DNA from: Hexactinellida sp. DTS-2022 | Taxonomy: Eukaryota; Porifera; Hexactinellida | NCBI GenBank assembly: GCA_028753945.1 | Contig: JAPNXP010000010.1 | Coordinates: forward strand, 5,831,042 to 5,895,041 | Reading direction: 5' to 3' | DNA length: 64,000 bases | Shown: positions 61,750 through 64,000 of the stretch, piece by piece | Layout: every line of letters begins with the position of its first letter | How positions within the stretch are numbered: position 1 is the first letter of the stretch | The notes under the pieces: model-generated | Database searches by the model: none | What the model saw: the letters and a program-made list of their open reading frames with translations, nothing else | Told to the model about the DNA's origin: nothing | Translations under genes and position numbers: made by a program

Positions 61750-62955
61750 ATGGCCGCTGCAAGAGAAGCATTCGATATCGACGCTAGGCTAGAAGCCCTT
61801 AAGTTGGAGATACTTCGCACGTTCGAAGAGCTGTTACGGAGTCTCGAGGAACGCAGGAACTGCCTCCTGTCCCGACTTGCCAGGATCAAAGAGGGACACG
61901 ATAGGAATGTGGAATTGGAGGAAGCGATTAGTCAGCTGAGGATAACAAGGAATACCATTCAGGGTACAATGGTTAGCAACTTAGTAGGCCAGTCCCTAGT
62001 CGCTATCAAAGAGAGGCTAGATGTAGACATTGAGTTGAGAACAGCTGAGAAGGTAGCAGTAGCAAATCTGGAGTTTGTTGAGTTTCGTTGTTTCTCTGGT
62101 AGGATTCGTAAAGCGATCGAAGAGACTGATTTGATAGAACTGATACCAGAGTATGTGGGGAGAGTAAACCCTGTTATAAAGAGGTGTAATGAGGGTAGAG
62201 GAAATGGAGAGTTTAATAATCCCAGAGGAATATCAGTCGATAGAAATACGAATGAGGTTTTCATTGCGGATGAAGGTAACAGTCGTATTCAAGTACTGAA
62301 TACAGAAGGAAAATATCTGCGTTCATTCGGAACTGACCACTTGGAAGAGCCATATGGTATCTGTGTGTCACAAGATGGAGTGTTTGTGACAGATAAGGCT
62401 ACAGATAGTTTGTTGAGGTTTAGTCTAGCCGGACAGTTCATTAAGAAAACTGGCTCTCGAGGCACTGCACTAGGATGCTTTTCTCGAATAGCAGGATTGT
62501 GTTATGAAGCGGGATTCGTATTTGTGTGTGATTTTAGTGTACAACGAATCCAAGTATTTAACTTAGATCTCCAATTTGTTAAAGAGTTCGGTTATGGAGA
62601 AATCGAATTCCCCACTGACATCGCTATACACTCAGACACTCTCCACATTATATCTCAAAACCAGAGTACTATCTACTGCTACAACAGAGACGGTATTTAT
62701 CTGAGGAAGATAGAGTTAAGAGGACAAGAACAACAAATGACATCAGCCTACTTCTTCACAATCGATAAGAGAGGTAACTTCCTAATTACTGACTTATCAA
62801 CCAACGAAATCCGTATCTTCTCGCCTGATGGAGTATTCAAGCATACTCTAGGCAAAGAGCACCTCACATTCTTAAACGGTATTACACTAGACAACACAGA
62901 TAATATTATTTGTGTGTGTAGTGGTGATGGTAATGACTGCTTCCAGAAATACTAA
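61750..62955 (+). CDS. Coiled-coil / NHL-repeat protein (TRIM-NHL-like, no RING)
   Basis: 401 residues in one exon. The first 140 or so are helical and charged, with likely coiled coils (LEALKLEILRTFEELLRSLE, and EELEEAISQL-like stretches). From about residue 150 there are NHL repeats forming a six-bladed propeller: FNNPRGISVD, NEVFIADEGNSRIQVLN, EPYGICVSQDGVFVTD, FPTDIAIHSDTLHI and FLITDLSTNEIRIFSPDG. RING finger and B-boxes of full TRIM-NHL proteins are absent, so ubiquitin-ligase activity is not expected; RNA or protein binding by the propeller is more likely. The ATG follows a hairpin-rich 5' region. GC content is clearly higher than around it. An upstream exon with RING/B-box was not found. 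Confidence 0.88.
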   Translation: MAAAREAFDIDARLEALKLEILRTFEELLRSLEERRNCLLSRLARIKEGHDRNVELEEAISQLRITRNTIQGTMVSNLVGQSLVAIKERLDVDIELRTAEKVAVANLEFVEFRCFSGRIRKAIEETDLIELIPEYVGRVNPVIKRCNEGRGNGEFNNPRGISVDRNTNEVFIADEGNSRIQVLNTEGKYLRSFGTDHLEEPYGICVSQDGVFVTDKATDSLLRFSLAGQFIKKTGSRGTALGCFSRIAGLCYEAGFVFVCDFSVQRIQVFNLDLQFVKEFGYGEIEFPTDIAIHSDTLHIISQNQSTIYCYNRDGIYLRKIELRGQEQQMTSAYFFTIDKRGNFLITDLSTNEIRIFSPDGVFKHTLGKEHLTFLNGITLDNTDNIICVCSGDGNDCFQKY

Positions 62956-63322
62956 CATTATATGCCATGTCTTGTTTGATAATTAGTTTGCTATAGCATT
63001 TGTATCTTTGTGCAATATTCTAGTTATCCCCCTAGTAATATATTTTGTATGATTGTTGTATTAAGAACAATATATATATACAAACATAAACATAAACATA
63101 AACACAAATACAAATACAAATACAAACACAACAAACAAACAAACAAACAAACAATCAAACAAACAAATACAAACAAGCATAAGGATTTCATGAATCTACA
63201 TAAAATTATATACCAAACAATATCGAAAAGGTTGAAACCATTAGTTTACAAAAGAGGCCCTTAATCTACAAATAATGTCAAACTGAAATATTAAATTTAT
63301 TTCAATAACATATTAAAAACAA
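62956..63322. repeat. 3' region with CAAA / AAACAT repeats
   Basis: Simple repeats AAACATA and (CAAA)n at 63083-63175 between the convergent NHL and MAN2A genes. The frame across them is an artefact of the repeat. Confidence 0.8.
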
Positions 63323-64000
63323 TTACTGATTAGCTTTAGTTGCAAAAGTTAATTTAAACGATTTAAGATCCATAGCATCAAATTCAGCTAGAGATGTCTT
63401 TACTTTTGGTTTCAATTCTTCCAACAAAGTTAAGCTCATGTGCTTAATTTCTACTATTCTCTGTTCTAAAAATAGTTTAGTCAGGTCTAGGCCTTCGTCT
63501 CTATGGTTACTGCAATGGGTGATTGGAATTCCATTGTTGGGTAATTCGCAGTCAAATAGGAACTTGTGTATGATGAGTGCAACTTCGGTGTTTAATGGAT
63601 TTTCTGTTTGTTTCAGCCCTCTCATGTTAACAATTTGTAGATCACAAGGTAATGGAGAAGTTAATGTTGAAACCTGAAGAGGAGAATCAATATTCATATT
63701 TTTAACAGTTTTCTTTGAAATAAGTTTGAAAATTGGATTTTGCAGCGCTTCACGGATCATATGGGAAAGTAGAGATGGGAATGAAAGTTCAGAATTTGGA
63801 TTTTCAAAGCCCTTTTTTGTGAATTCTACTAATAATCTGAATTTCTCGACAGTTGCTTTATTATCGGTCAAACCTTGTTCAAGTCCTCTGCTATCATCCA
63901 AACTAGGTCGCCGATCCAACATTACTTCAAAACACCCATTTTCGACACTACCAACCCCTAGAGATTGTTTTGAATGCAGTGATATTCTAGTGTTGGTATC
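63323..64000 (-). CDS. MAN2A: Golgi alpha-mannosidase II, C-terminal part (partial)
   Basis: Glycosyl hydrolase family 38 enzyme that trims mannoses from N-glycans in the medial Golgi. The frame is open to the right edge and ends at a stop at 63323, giving the last 225 residues. They match the C-terminal beta domain of MAN2A: SKQSLGVGSVENG, then EVMLDRRPSLDDSRGLEQGL (the conserved DRR...DDxRGLxQG signature), FPSLLSH, PLPCDLQIVNMRGL and a LxLLEELKPKV ending near the stop. The catalytic domain lies outside the window. MAN2A1, MAN2A2 or the related MAN2A-like cannot be told apart. Confidence 0.92.
   Translation of the reverse strand, partial: DTNTRISLHSKQSLGVGSVENGCFEVMLDRRPSLDDSRGLEQGLTDNKATVEKFRLLVEFTKKGFENPNSELSFPSLLSHMIREALQNPIFKLISKKTVKNMNIDSPLQVSTLTSPLPCDLQIVNMRGLKQTENPLNTEVALIIHKFLFDCELPNNGIPITHCSNHRDEGLDLTKLFLEQRIVEIKHMSLTLLEELKPKVKTSLAEFDAMDLKSFKLTFATKANQ

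Noticed and set aside
63010-63264. 84-codon frame after the NHL gene
   Set aside because: Made of CAAA/AAACAT simple repeats (Lys/His/Thr runs).

Overview
The window reads as AT-rich animal nuclear DNA, most likely from an early-branching metazoan. A demosponge-like genome is my best guess, but that is inference: the sequence shows metazoan-type genes (SoxB, p22phox, PDCL3, CHMP1, B56, MYG1, MAN2A, immunoglobulin and NHL proteins), short introns, tight gene spacing on the left and a very heavy load of short palindromic transposons. There are no prokaryotic features.

Layout. 1-17 kb is gene-dense and almost all on the minus strand: the end of a membrane protein (+, cut by the left edge), PDCL3 (4 exons, one intron of AT-AC U12 type), a PP2A B56 subunit, MYG1, p22phox/CYBA, two adjacent double-stranded-RNA-binding protein genes and CHMP1. 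An intronless, atypical ARF-like GTPase (+) follows at 18 kb. 18.5-31 kb is repeat country: an orphan last exon (21.2-21.5 kb, -), a candidate small three-exon gene (22.2-22.9 kb, +), a 1.3-1.6 kb tandem duplication carrying TTAG arrays and long hairpins, and other tandem repeats. 31-39 kb holds a three-immunoglobulin-domain receptor (-, 3 exons) and a VWA-domain protein (-, 4 exons). 39-61 kb is a gene-poor stretch around one intronless SoxB-type gene (53 kb, +). The right end has a coiled-coil/NHL protein (+) just downstream of a tandemly duplicated hairpin, and the 3' part of Golgi alpha-mannosidase II (-), cut by the right edge.

The strongest theme outside the genes is a set of at least eight families of short palindromic elements. 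Most start CAGT/CAGG, end ACTG/CCTG and sit in TA. Each has its own terminal motif, repeated inside the element in both orientations. They fill almost every intron, in places to within a few bases of splice sites. Two hAT-type elements with 8-bp target duplications are also present, one nested inside a TA-flanked element. The multi-exon models were assembled by hand from splice signals, reading phase and family knowledge; transcripts would be needed to confirm them.
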